A DNA stretch of 64,000 bases from Diadema setosum (lineage: Eukaryota > Echinodermata > Echinoidea > Diadematoida > Diadematidae): contig NC_092705.1 in NCBI RefSeq assembly GCF_964275005.1, positions 8,606,641-8,670,640 on the forward strand, given 5' to 3'. Of the stretch, positions 43,479 to 54,800 are shown one piece after another. The position numbers and the translations under genes are program-made. The notes under the pieces are model-generated. The model saw only the letters and a list, made by a program, of their open reading frames with translations, was not told the DNA's origin and did not search any database. How positions within the stretch are numbered: position 1 is the stretch's first letter; the number at the start of each line of letters is the position of its first letter.

Positions 43479-45112
43479 TACCCGTACTTGTGGTGATCGT
43501 ATCAGGGCAAATTACCTCCGGCTTAATACTGGTTAGTAATAAGGTTAAAGTAAAGATTCGGATTAGGTTTAGGTTTAGAGTTAGAGTTTGGATTAGGATT
43601 AGGTTCAGGATCAAGCTTATAGGGTTAGGGGCAGGGGAAGAGTCCACGGTAATTGCCAAGGGGGTAATTACCCTCGACCCGTAGTGATATAATAAACAAT
43701 GGAGGAGGTGGCATCTGAATTGATGATGCATGGTAGTCGATTTGCTCAAGTTTTACTTCTGTATTGACTCATGTCATACAGAAATTATAGAATGCAAAGC
43801 AACGTTATGAAACCAAAGAAATCTGCTAATCTCTTCAGACTAAAAACAACAGGTGTAAAAAAAAAAAAAAAAAAAAAAGGGAATCCCATGAAAAGATGTG
43901 AAACATTCAACTCTGCCCTGTCCACTCTACGCTACCCAGGAAAAAAAAAAAAAAGAGGACATTCTGGAGAAATCGAGGCACACTGGTTTATGGACTGCCT
44001 GGACATATACACACGCACTGGTGACAAAGAAAAAAAAAGTGTGTATTAGTTGACTAGAATAATATGTTCTAGGGCAGTCAGGACTATAAGGGGACTTTTA
44101 TGATCTTCAAAAGCAAATAACATCAAGAAATTAGGAACTTCTTTGAAACAGGGTGTCAATAACGACAAATCTTATCCCAACAGAACAAACTGACATTCAT
44201 GCATATTTCGACTTTCCTTTTCGATTCCAGCTCTAAGAACCGCCTTTCATCCACATTTGGTGTTTGTGTGTGTTGTGTACATTGTTTTGTATGTGTATAA
44301 GTGTATGTGTGTCAGTGTGTGTGTGTGCGTGTGTGTGGTTTGTGTCCAATTTCGTCCATTTATAGATTAATTTAAATACATTCACTACATGTGTATGATA
44401 TTGTAGCTGCATTATTCAATGTCATATTGCACAGGCATATAACATGATTTCACATTCTAAGAAGGGAATGATTCTGTAACGAGCCAAGCTTTCTGCACAT
44501 ATACCTGTATTTTTATTCAAGTTCAATTACCACATTCCAGTGGTACAAATGAATCATACAGTCAAATCTTATAACTTTAGATAACAGACACCATCTGTCC
44601 AACTCCATGACTTTCTTCTTTTTTTCCCCTTCAAATAAAGTGCATTACATATTTTATTATCTTTCCATCACAATCTTTCCATTACGAGACATATAAATTT
44701 CATCAATTTTCTAGTCTACACGATCGGTCCGTTCTCTTTCTCAAAAGTTTATCATGCATGTGGTTACTCCCCACTGCCTGAGGCTTACAATATCTACAGG
44801 ATTGAGTTGCCGAAAGTAATTGCAACTTATGTACCGAGCCTTAATTCTTCTTGCTGCATGTATGCCCCTAAAACACATGGTAGTCACTGGTCTTGCAAGT
44901 TCAGAGCTAGCAGCTGATGATGCAGTTATCAACCATCTTGGGACAGTTTACAACTCAGTTCACATCAGAAATTGGTGATTGCCTTATCAAACAAATTCAG
45001 TCCCAGTTCACTACTCACAACTGAATCTATTGAGTAAGAATCAGCTACAAGTATGAATTTCCTTGCTTCCTCGTTTCGAGTGATTCAAGTCTTTTCCGAC
45101 TGCACAGTGTAT
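43479..45112. other. unit 3 spacer with orphan upstream block and identity drop
   Basis: Non-coding. Degenerate GGTTAG-like words lie near 43540-43630, A-rich runs near 43857-43878 and TG tracts near 44260-44340. Close identity to unit 2 ends near 44.75-44.85 kb; beyond that, only diverged homology remains. Confidence 0.6.
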
Positions 45113-45458
45113 TCTAAAGGGTGTCTACATTTCTGGTTGAGGCGAGGATTTAGCTTTGAACGTTTTGCGAGATATTCAGAAACCACTCTATAAGATGTCA
45201 AAGAGCATGCAATTCTAAGGGGTCTCAAAAATTTATTTGATGAAAATCGGAAAATCGGTTTGAAAACCTTTTATTATTATCACTTTTTTTGGATATCTCA
45301 ACCATTTGAAAACCAATTTTCATCACATAAACATTGAATCCTTCATAAGATTACTAGTACATGCTCTTTCATATTTCATACGAGATTTCTCATTTTCTCA
45401 CTTAGGAGTGTTCAAAACATGAATCCCCGACTCAACCAGTACTGTACAGTCCCTTTAA
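45113..45458. mobile_element. TTAA-type MITE, unit 3 only
   Basis: The left end TAAAGGGTGTCTACATTTC(T)GGTTGAG and the right end CTCAACCAGTACTGTACAGT plus CCCTTTAA are imperfect inverted repeats. Unit 2 (about 27455) and the related block at about 5310 read CACTGTGTTTTA(AATG) without the element, so it went into a TTTAA site. TTAA targeting suggests a piggyBac- or Kolobok-like group. No coding capacity. Confidence 0.7.
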
Positions 45459-46114
45459 ATGTCAAAGCAAAAAGAACAGTTTTGAGTTTAGCACTTTGAA
45501 ACTCTTCATCCAAGTTCCCCTACTTGATCACCGCGGTATCACGATACCAATTCCAGCTTCATTTCATGACACAACCATTTTTCCTGGAGTTGATTCAAAC
45601 CACTGAATTGAAAGCATGCACATTTTCAATTCCTTCATAGCAAATGGCCAGGACAGAAATCTTTCAAACAAGATATTAAATCATAGAAAAGCTCCATTTC
45701 AGAGATCTGGAGAGCCACAACACAAGTGGCTGTTTTAGCACAGGGAATCTATTTCGTAGAAAAGTTTTTATTTCACAGATTTGGAGAGCCCCGACACAGG
45801 TGGTTGTTTGAGCACAGAAAATCTATTTCTGGGAATCTTAAATCACATGAATAAACATTCCAACATAAAAAGTACATCAATAGTGGGTCATGGAAATGTG
45901 AGAAATAAAATTTTAGGCCCATAAGTATCATCCTAAAGCAAATTTGTGTGCACTGGAATGCTTCATTTGAATTATGTCACTTTGCACTTCACCACCATCA
46001 AGCAGTTACCACGTGGGATTTACTATGTAGTCTAGGTCAGACTCACAGAGAGTAAATCGCAGCTTTAAAATGGGTGCAATTCACCTAAATTGGATGGTGC
46101 TAAATACTCTAATA
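45459..46114. other. diverged tail of the duplication
   Basis: Non-coding. Recognisably homologous to 27.5-28.1 kb (GAGATCTGGAGAGCCACA motif near 45702, partly repeated near 45778) but with many differences. Confidence 0.5.
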
Positions 46115-46622
46115 ATTGAGTATATGAATATAAGAATGACCCAAGTCCATGGAAGATCATTTCGAGTAAACTAAAAAAAAACTTCATATCTTTTTTATTT
46201 GTCCAATAATATTCTATTTAACTGTGATGGGAAGGCAACATTGTATATACAAATTAGAACATATACTATTATGACAATTAACATTTACATTAATTGTGGA
46301 GAGGCCATTTTGTGTGGTGGACTTGGGTCGTTCTTTGATTCATATGGACTTGGGTCGTTCTTTGATTCATATACATGATATTCTGCTATAGAGATGGGAG
46401 AGGGATGAGAGAGGGCGCTATTATATGAATGTAAGAATGACCCAAGTCCTTCATTCTTACATTAACATAAGATTTAACTCATTCATTTCAGGCACTTCCG
46501 GGGATAATTAGGATTTATCCTTTACACACAAGATGAGTCCATGCATAAGCTACAATTTCCCATGTCAAACTAAATTTGGCCAAAAATTGGACTTGGGTCG
46601 TTCTTACATTCATATACTCAAT
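46115..46622. mobile_element. Tc1/mariner-like MITE, 508 bp
   Basis: The ends ATTGAGTATATGAATATAAG and its inverted partner (CTTACATTCATATACTCAAT) are about 36 bp long, extending through ACGACCCAAGTCC. They are flanked by TA on both sides (46113-46114 and 46623-46624). The interior holds further copies of GGACTTGGGTCGTTCTT, two of them in tandem (about 46319-46374). No transposase frame. Confidence 0.8.
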
Positions 46623-48781
46623 TAATGACCTACTCCAAACTAGAATAACGTTTCTTTGAAAGTTTTCCAAACTTAGGAGTCCATTAAAGTGCACTGACTC
46701 ATACCCTATTGTGCACATGTTTACACTTCAGAGGAATGCTAAATTTATTGCAAAACTTGGTATGCCACTCAAGTACAATCTAATCATTTTCAATTCAAAG
46801 TATCAATGTTATTTCTGAGTGTTTCCAAAGTTCTTGTACTCTTTTCACGCATGTACTTTCACTAGCGCAATGTTTGGCCATGAAAGGCTGTTTCTCATAT
46901 CTCCTCCCCCATGAAGGAGGGATTTCCAAGTCACGATTACAGATTCCGAAACTCCTTAAAGTATTTCAAATCCTCCAGGTTCTTTGTAAGGATGGATACA
47001 CACACCTCAGCCTCTGAAGCGATGCCCTAAGAGGCAAGAAATCTCACGGTCGCGTATGCTTCACTTCTGGTACAGCTGGAATTAAAATATAACAGCTCGT
47101 CCGTGCAGCACATGCGCGTGTAGAGGTGCACCCGGAATGTGAATTGGTGTGAACGCAGTAAATACATGCAAGCAATAGAGCTAGCAGTGTATGAATCTAT
47201 GTGGTGATGCAGACGGCACACGGGGTTGCCGACCAGAATCCTCTGTCTACCATTCTTTACGGTAATTTTTCAAATTGTACCATATCTGATAATTTCATGG
47301 AATTTCAAAGCCAATTACGAAAGACAAAGGAGAAAATGTCATCTTAGAAGTATGCCAATCTTGCACTGATCATGGGTTTGTTTTCACTCCAGCTGCCACT
47401 AAATAACCGACCTGGAGAATATCTTGGACTCCTGCCTGACCACCAGACACGTGATTTACAATGTTGGCACGGACATTTGTGAAGGATTCCCCCCCTCCCC
47501 CCCCCCCCCCAATACTGGTGTCTGTGCAATTCGTCGCCTGGTATGCAAAGGGCGTACACCACATTGTTTAGGCTGTGTTAGAAAGCTCTTTGAGAATGTT
47601 CTACTTTCTGTCTTCATGTTATGAAGAGCCCTTGACAAAAATCAATATAATATGTGTAACTAACTCATTTCCTGGATGAATCAAAACTTAAGCCACTCCA
47701 TATCACCAGTATCAAGTCATTATGCTTGGGCAATCTATTATGACGATTCAAAATATATAAAACGAAGACTCCTTGTTCAGACCCTACTTTCCACTGGAAA
47801 ACAGTTTGAAATGAACGTAGACAGGAGCACTGACAACTTTTCCTACGGCTACTATCATTTAAACATTATTTTGAGTTTGAATGGGGGGGGGGGGGCTGCA
47901 AAAAAGAGCAGAATATTTACTGTGTGATTATGTAGCGCAAACTTGTTCAATGCTATGCATTCACAATGGCATACTGAGACCTCCACCTGCGATATTCCTG
48001 GCAACCCTGATGAAAAATGCAAACATTTGTACCGCACAAGAGTCATATTTGTGACACACGTAGGGAATAACAATGGATGCTCTATGCGTGAATACAAGGA
48101 GCTCTGTGCAGTAAAGGGTAGAAGCAATGCGCACTTCTTAAACAAACGATCATAAAGCAATACCTACATCCCACTTACACCTGTCTTCACAACCATTTGT
48201 GTATAGAGCCTAGGAGGTTACCTGTTTTACATCCTTCGTGGGTCACAAATCATTGCGTACAGAGCTCACAGACTACAGGTTGGGCACTGTACTCGCATCA
48301 AGAGCTTTTACACCTCATAGAAAGACCATTTATTTAGGGACAGCCACATTGTTGACCGAGAGTGAAACCTACATTGTAAAACAATGCACTTTGTTCACAT
48401 CTATTAATTTCTCGTGATACAACAGTGAGGCCTAGCAACATGTGACCTTTGATATCAATGAGCACAGGGCAGATAGCATATGGGGCATGTAATGCAGATA
48501 TTAATGCCACAATCGCTTTGGCCTCCAACCTGTCCACTGTGGCCATCTGCCTACAAAGGTCACCTCCTTTGTTTGCCTTGAGTGGTCCCTCTTTGCAGAT
48601 TTGACTGTATGTACTACAAATTTTCCTCTGCAGAAAGGCAAAATTAAAGGATGGGAGAGAATTTCATCTTCAGACAAGAATTCTCTGTCTATTCTACTAG
48701 TTCTTCTGTGTGGAGAGGCTGAGGAAACAAAACTTTCTCCTGTCACTTCGGCTGGCCGGCCGTCACTTCAGCCTCTGGTCG
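46623..48781. other. spacer between duplication tail and MED14 3' end
   Basis: Duplication homology can be followed to about 47930: the TTTCCACTGGAAA...GCAAAAAAGAGCAGAATATTTACT stretch matches 13.13-13.27 kb. The rest is unique and probably holds the MED14 3' UTR, read right to left. Poly-C (about 47490-47510) and poly-G (47883-47895) runs are present. No other gene recognised. Confidence 0.5.
48329..48334 (-). terminator. candidate MED14 polyadenylation hexamer
   Basis: The first AATAAA on the minus strand downstream of the MED14 stop, about 450 bases beyond it. Only the hexamer supports this. Confidence 0.15.
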
Positions 48782-48843
48782 TCAAACTGGCAGGATGAGG
48801 TTGGACATCAACTCTCGAATCGAGGGGAAGAGGGTGCACTCAT
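48782..48843 (-). CDS. MED14 terminal exon
   Basis: 62 nt including TGA. Completes NECTLFPSIRELMSNLILPV, the counterpart of the GECTIFAAVRDLMANLTLPP end of vertebrate MED14. Acceptor CCCCTTCAG. Confidence 0.94.
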
Positions 48844-51800
48844 CTGAAGGGGGGAGACAATGAGATTTTGAAAGTACCGCAATCAAATTTCAGTCTCATT
48901 TCTCATGCAGTCGAGTCATGCACACAAACGTAATTTCACAGCAATGCACATCTAGCGTGTTGCATGCATGCAAACACATAACTTGTTGCTTATAAATGCA
49001 CCACTTGGTAGGTGTAACATCTTTGTGTGTGAACACATTTGTGGTGAGTGAATGCATGTCTTTTGCATAGAAGCATGAAATGAGAAAGGAAGTAATCATT
49101 ACGAATTGCGATCTTAAGCTTTCACACTTTATTTGCACTACATAAATTATAACATGACAAGACGTGGCCTGTCATTCTGTCTATATCTACCGATAGCATA
49201 ATGACAAAAAAAAAGTAAAAAAATGAATGCTTAAATCTTTTTTTACCCATTCGAGCATCTTTTTTTTAATCCATTTGAACATTAAAATCAAATCAAATCA
49301 AATCAAAATCTTCATACAGCTGCATCAGGAAAGTCTGACAATTTTTGTTTCCCTTTTATCAAAGTGTTAAAGATCACAAACTGTTATATTCACTTGTGAA
49401 TGCATACGCAAGTCTAAGTTCCCATCCAACAAAAAACAAATGCACACACAAAAACAAACAAACAGACAAATACAGTGCATAAAACTCACTGTTATTGGGG
49501 AACTCTGCCCATCGGCGCAACATGCCCGCGATGATCGTGTCGCTCTGGCTGGTGGGCATGTTGGCCCGAATGTCGGAGATGTGCTGGGTGGAGTTGGCCT
49601 GGATGTCGTACAGGATGGGTACAATGACGGACTGGTGCTCCTGGCCGACCAGCCCAGCGACCTCCGCCTGCCGGCTCAGCTGGACCTGGGTGTGTGGTGG
49701 GATGAGGGTCATGTGCATCTCATTAGCTTCTCTCTTTATATCTCAACAAATTACAAACAGATTTCAAACTTCTATTAATTCATTTATTTCTTTACTATTT
49801 TTATTTTTGGTTTAATTTATCTATCTTTTTTTTTTTTTTTGGGGGGGGGGGGGGTGGGGGGTTTCTATTGGCTCAATTAAACTGTTATAACACCAACATC
49901 TGTTCATGAATGACATATATCTTCAATATTTTGGAGCAAGAAAGATGAGCTTATTCTTCGTAATGGCACATGCTGATACAATTCTCAGGAGATACTGGCT
50001 GCGGTTACTTTCAATGGATGACTCTTCACATCACACGTCATTAATCTTTGTGAACATAGACAAAAATAATAATTGACTTCATTACAACACTATGAATTAA
50101 ATCACTTCACAAAATTTTCATTTGAGTGTGACTTGAATATGCACCAACTGTTCTTGAAGGAATGCCAAATATCTAAAAAATTAAGTTCAGTATTAAATGG
50201 CCATAGGAAATGCAAAACAATCTCAGAGACATCACTACGAATTCTGACACTAGTAACTATCTACACACACAGCTCATGAAATCTGATGGATTCTTCACTA
50301 ATCCGGTGCTGCTACAACTCGTTAACATTTTGACATCATATGGAACCACCAAAGAGAGGGTTCACTCCTGTTCATTGCATGATTGGGATGGGGGGGGGAT
50401 GGGGGGGGGGGGAAGGGTGCAGAGTGGGAGGTGAGAGGGAGCTTACAAAGAGTAGCATCTTAGACTTGATGACAACGGCCGGTATGCCAGCGGCGGCGAA
50501 GGTCTGGAACCCCTGGGGCACCGTCAGGCAGAGCTGGAGGGACCACCTGAGGGACGGGTCCGGCTGGGTCTCCAGGTGCATCAGTTGGATGAGGTCCTTG
50601 AAGACACCGGCCGTGGCGCTCAGCATGCGCACAAAGGAGGTGAGGGCCTTGGGCTTGAACGGCGGACACACCACCTGTGTGAGAAGGATTTAGGGGTTAG
50701 TGGTAGCAGGCACCCATGGGGCAAACGTGATAGTAAAGATTGGGGGAGGGGGTGGAGGGCAATGAAACAAGAGAAAGAAAAAATTTTGTAATTCATGATG
50801 TCTTCTATACCCTCCTTCATCTTCTTACATTCTTTTCCCCTCACTCCGTGTAAGGATTTATAGTGAAAAGAAGATGATAGAAGCCCTCATAAGTTCTCCA
50901 TTATTTCTATGCTGTAACCAGTTTAGCATGACACAGATAAGACATATGGAAGGAGAAAACCCACTTTCCCTCAAATAAAAAAAAACAAAAACAAAACATC
51001 AACAATAACAAATGGAAAGTCAAGATGCATTCTCTTCATGGTCAAGTTTTTATCCCTCATAGTCACATAGACATCCCGGATTACCCCGGACCACCCCGGA
51101 TCTGATCCGGGGTGATCCGTGGAGAGATCCGTGTTGACACCTTGGACATCCGTGTATGTCCGTGTAGATCCGCGGACATCCGGGAGGCCAACACTGCAAC
51201 TTCTGGAGGTCAAAAACATCTTGTGTCATTCGGGGATTGCCGTGTTGGCAGAGCGATCCGGGTGGTCCGTGTGGCTGCCATGTAGCTGCCGTGTTGATCC
51301 GTGTAGATGCCGTGTTGATCCGTGTAGACGCCGCGCTCTTCCGGCCTTATCCGTGTAGCTGCCGTGTTGATACCGTGTGTACAGTCATACCAACGCTCGT
51401 CGACACTCTATCGAGGTCGAAACTATCCCGGATCTTCCCGGATCACCGTGTAGATCCTTGAGCATCCGTGTTTATATGTGACTGGGGCATTAAATAGCCT
51501 TGTTTACCACTGACAGGATCATCGTCTCAAATTACCCACTACCACAAGACAGACGAAGGCTGTCATTGGCATTGAGAGGGTTAAAGGAAACCAAAGCCCA
51601 AATATCGATGTGGATTGAGTGAAAGCAACAAATTAATAGAAAACATTATTGAAATTTTGAGGAAAATCGGTTCAAAAGTTATGAATTTTTTTTTGTTTCA
51701 GTGCCGTCATCGCTGGCTAAGGAGACTACTGCACTTCATGACGTCATTTTAGACAACAATGTACAGAAAATAAAAGGGGAATTCCATAAAATCTCATTTT

Positions 51801-54800
51801 TCATGAAAAGTACATATTTCATCAGCTTGATATGGACATATGTTAAGGGCAATATTATTCCTCCTGCTTTGTGAAGGAGGTAAGTCAAGTGCTCTTTCAT
51901 TATGCTAGAAAAGTGACAATGTTGCATTTTCTTCATTCTTTTTTTAATATTGTTGTCCATAATGACTATGAGTAGTCTTCTCATCTAGCAGTGATGGCAC
52001 CAAAACTTTAAAAACTTTCGAATGGATTACCTAAATTTCTTCAAACTTTCACTGATGTGTTCTATAATATTGCTGCTTTCATGTACTGTGAAAGTGGATA
52101 TTTTCGCGCCACTAATTTTTTGCGCTCGGCCAGGCCAGAAGAGTTTCGCGTGTTTTGAATTCCGCGGAATCAAGACATCAACTATTGGAACATACGGGCA
52201 GCAGAAACATTCGCGTGCTTTTATTTTTGTGCTAGTTTCAGGTTGCGCGAAATGTGCGAAAATTTCAACACCGCAAAAATTTCCACTTTTACAGTAATCC
52301 ACATGACATTGTATATTTGGGCTTTGGTTTCCTTCAACTGGAATGATTCTCTTGATTCCTGCACCCACTTCTGGTCGCCAACAGGGCCGGACCCACGCAA
52401 TGAAGTCAACTTCTCATCTAAAATGGACGAAACAACTTTCAAGCTCTCACCTTGTTCTCAAAGTAACGCTCGATGACCTGCAGTTCCTCCGGATTCCATC
52501 GCTCCTTAGCATCTGCAACATCGTTATAGTAAGTGAATAAACAATTTCATAGAATTTCCTTGTTCAAGCTCATGAATGGATTTCCATATAATTGAACTTT
52601 ATTATAGGGCTATAGGGTAATGTTCAAGGGCATGTATATATTGTCGGCTGAGAATGAGAATGGCGTTATATAGTTGCCTTGAACACTATGGGTTTCGTGG
52701 CAACGTAACACCCTTCTCATTCTCAGCCTATGATATTATAGTGACATATTTGCTTTAAAAATATACATATATTTCATACTGTTTGGATAAGGTCATCCTT
52801 AATTTAATTTGTAGAGGGAGACAAACTGAAGAAACTCACACCTGAAGATCGTCCTTGCAGATAATTATTATGAATTAAGATGCTTTCATAAGGCAAACTT
52901 ACAGTGATGTATGAAAGATTTTTTAATACTTCTGATTTGTATCAAATAAAACAAAAATCAAATTACGAGGAAACACTTACTAGCATAGGTGTATACAAAT
53001 CAGCCACCATACTCTGTCAAGAAAACTGTCATAAAAGACCCCTGTAGTAGTCAGGATACAATTTTAATTGTCTCTTTCATATGTGCTAAAAGCAAAATAG
53101 ATGTTTATAGATTATTATTACCAATATTTTGTTTTTCTAGGTGTATATACAGTAAAGACTGTGTTTCCTATTGTGTCTACTTGTTTGTATATGTGGAACT
53201 GTTACAACATTCCAGCCACATGATACACTGGCCAAAGATGGCAGTCCCACACATGCGATCTTGTGTCGGGAGATATGCTTTTTTTTTTTTTTTTTACCTT
53301 GGCTCTGCTTGACCTGTAGATGCAACTGTTGCATGTGCGCTGGGTTGAGCCAGACACGGAATTCAAGCGAGCTGTTCTTGAATTGTACCCCCTGGTCACT
53401 CTGCGGGAGCATTGCCAGCTGAGTGAAAATACAAAAGACAGGACTCGTGTAAGATACGTTACAATCCCCACATATATGCAACCTTGTGAAAGACAAGGCA
53501 GAACAATACCTCGTCCCCCTACTTGTTTCTCTGCTCAATCTATTCTGAATCGGGCTAAGCTTCATGTCAGGAATTGAGAAAAGGGCATGCAAATAAAGAG
53601 AGTAGAGCACTGCTTTGCAAAGAATATCACATGTTGTTTTACTAAAAGCTTTTCGATTGAGATTCTCCGATCTCCCCACAGACTTGTGCATGTTCCCCTA
53701 TGTTAATAGTGGGCTGAAACTGCCAAGACTGCTTTTGTTCCGACAATGGGCACAGAGAGATGGAATCAACTGAGATATTTTCATTTCTTCTACAAATGAG
53801 TGCAAGGAGATGAAAGTTTTGAGTTTTGCAATTACCAAATACCAATGGGAGTATGACTGTTTGAATCCATTTGTTTTCTCAGGACAAGAGCATGCCATAT
53901 CATTCAAATCAGACATGTAACTGCGATCTTGACTTTGTTCATGTCATCATATCACCCTTCAGTTGAAGCTCGTGATTCACACAAAAGACCAGAGATGCAG
54001 TTGACTTGAATAATGGTCTGATGTCTAACAAAGCCATGACAAAAGCAAACAACACAATAACAGACTAAGCTGCATCATTTCATATGCACATGGCAACATG
54101 ACAGCACGGGATTGGTTCTGTTTGTTTGTCTGTTTGTTTGTCTGTTTGTTCATTTCTTGATGATTTTTCTATTCTTGGCATGAGACTCTTTCTTCAGCAT
54201 CCTGATGAAATACTGAGGTAGAGGTAGGAGGGTATAGCAACTGAGAAAGCTGGTACTTACTTTTGACCGGAATCCTTGCTCCGAGGGGGGAGTGGTTTGA
54301 TTCTGGAAAAAAGGAAAATGAAAAAAGAAAGAAAGAGGGTAAATACAACAGAAGAAGTATTCAGTCACGTTGCTCAAAACACATCAGAAGACCATGTTCT
54401 GTACAAAGATTTGCCGATCACACAAAGACACAACTTTCTGGTAACCAAACTACCATGCGGATATGTACAAACAGCAAACCTCGGTCAACAAATTAGGTCA
54501 GTGGCCGCATAAAAAAGTCTGGAGTTTTCTCTGTTGTTGTTCATTTTGTTATGTTCTATGAAATTCTTTGTGTGAGCTGACATTCATGAGTCAACATATG
54601 GCCTACATTTTGCTACTATAGTACTAATTATCAGCTATGGGTAACACTTCTGTGATTATTGGCTAGGAAAGCAACACAGAATATGTACAGGGAAAAACAA
54701 TGGCCCATGTCACTACTACAATGATAATCGTCACCCAGAGATGAATAATATCTGAATCCTGTATACTGTACGAGCCGCAATTTTTGCGTACAGATATTTT

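Larger units (their letters stand above)
36782..44800. repeat. tandem segmental duplication, unit 3 (partial)
   Basis: Near-identical to 19971-27200 apart from indels, the extra 0.9 kb upstream of the receptor and a SINE-like insertion near 41845. Identity falls sharply around 44.75-44.85 kb, and there is no type B receptor to the right. The unit is therefore truncated, or it joins an older copy. Confidence 0.85.
50675..52450. other. MED14 intron with two MITEs
   Basis: Holds the elements at 51051-51493 and 52084-52296; the rest is unique AT-rich sequence. Confidence 0.8.

Noticed and set aside
47344-47638. Overlapping small frames near poly-C in the MED14 3' region
   Set aside because: Gly/Pro runs come from the homopolymer; no splice sites or family match.
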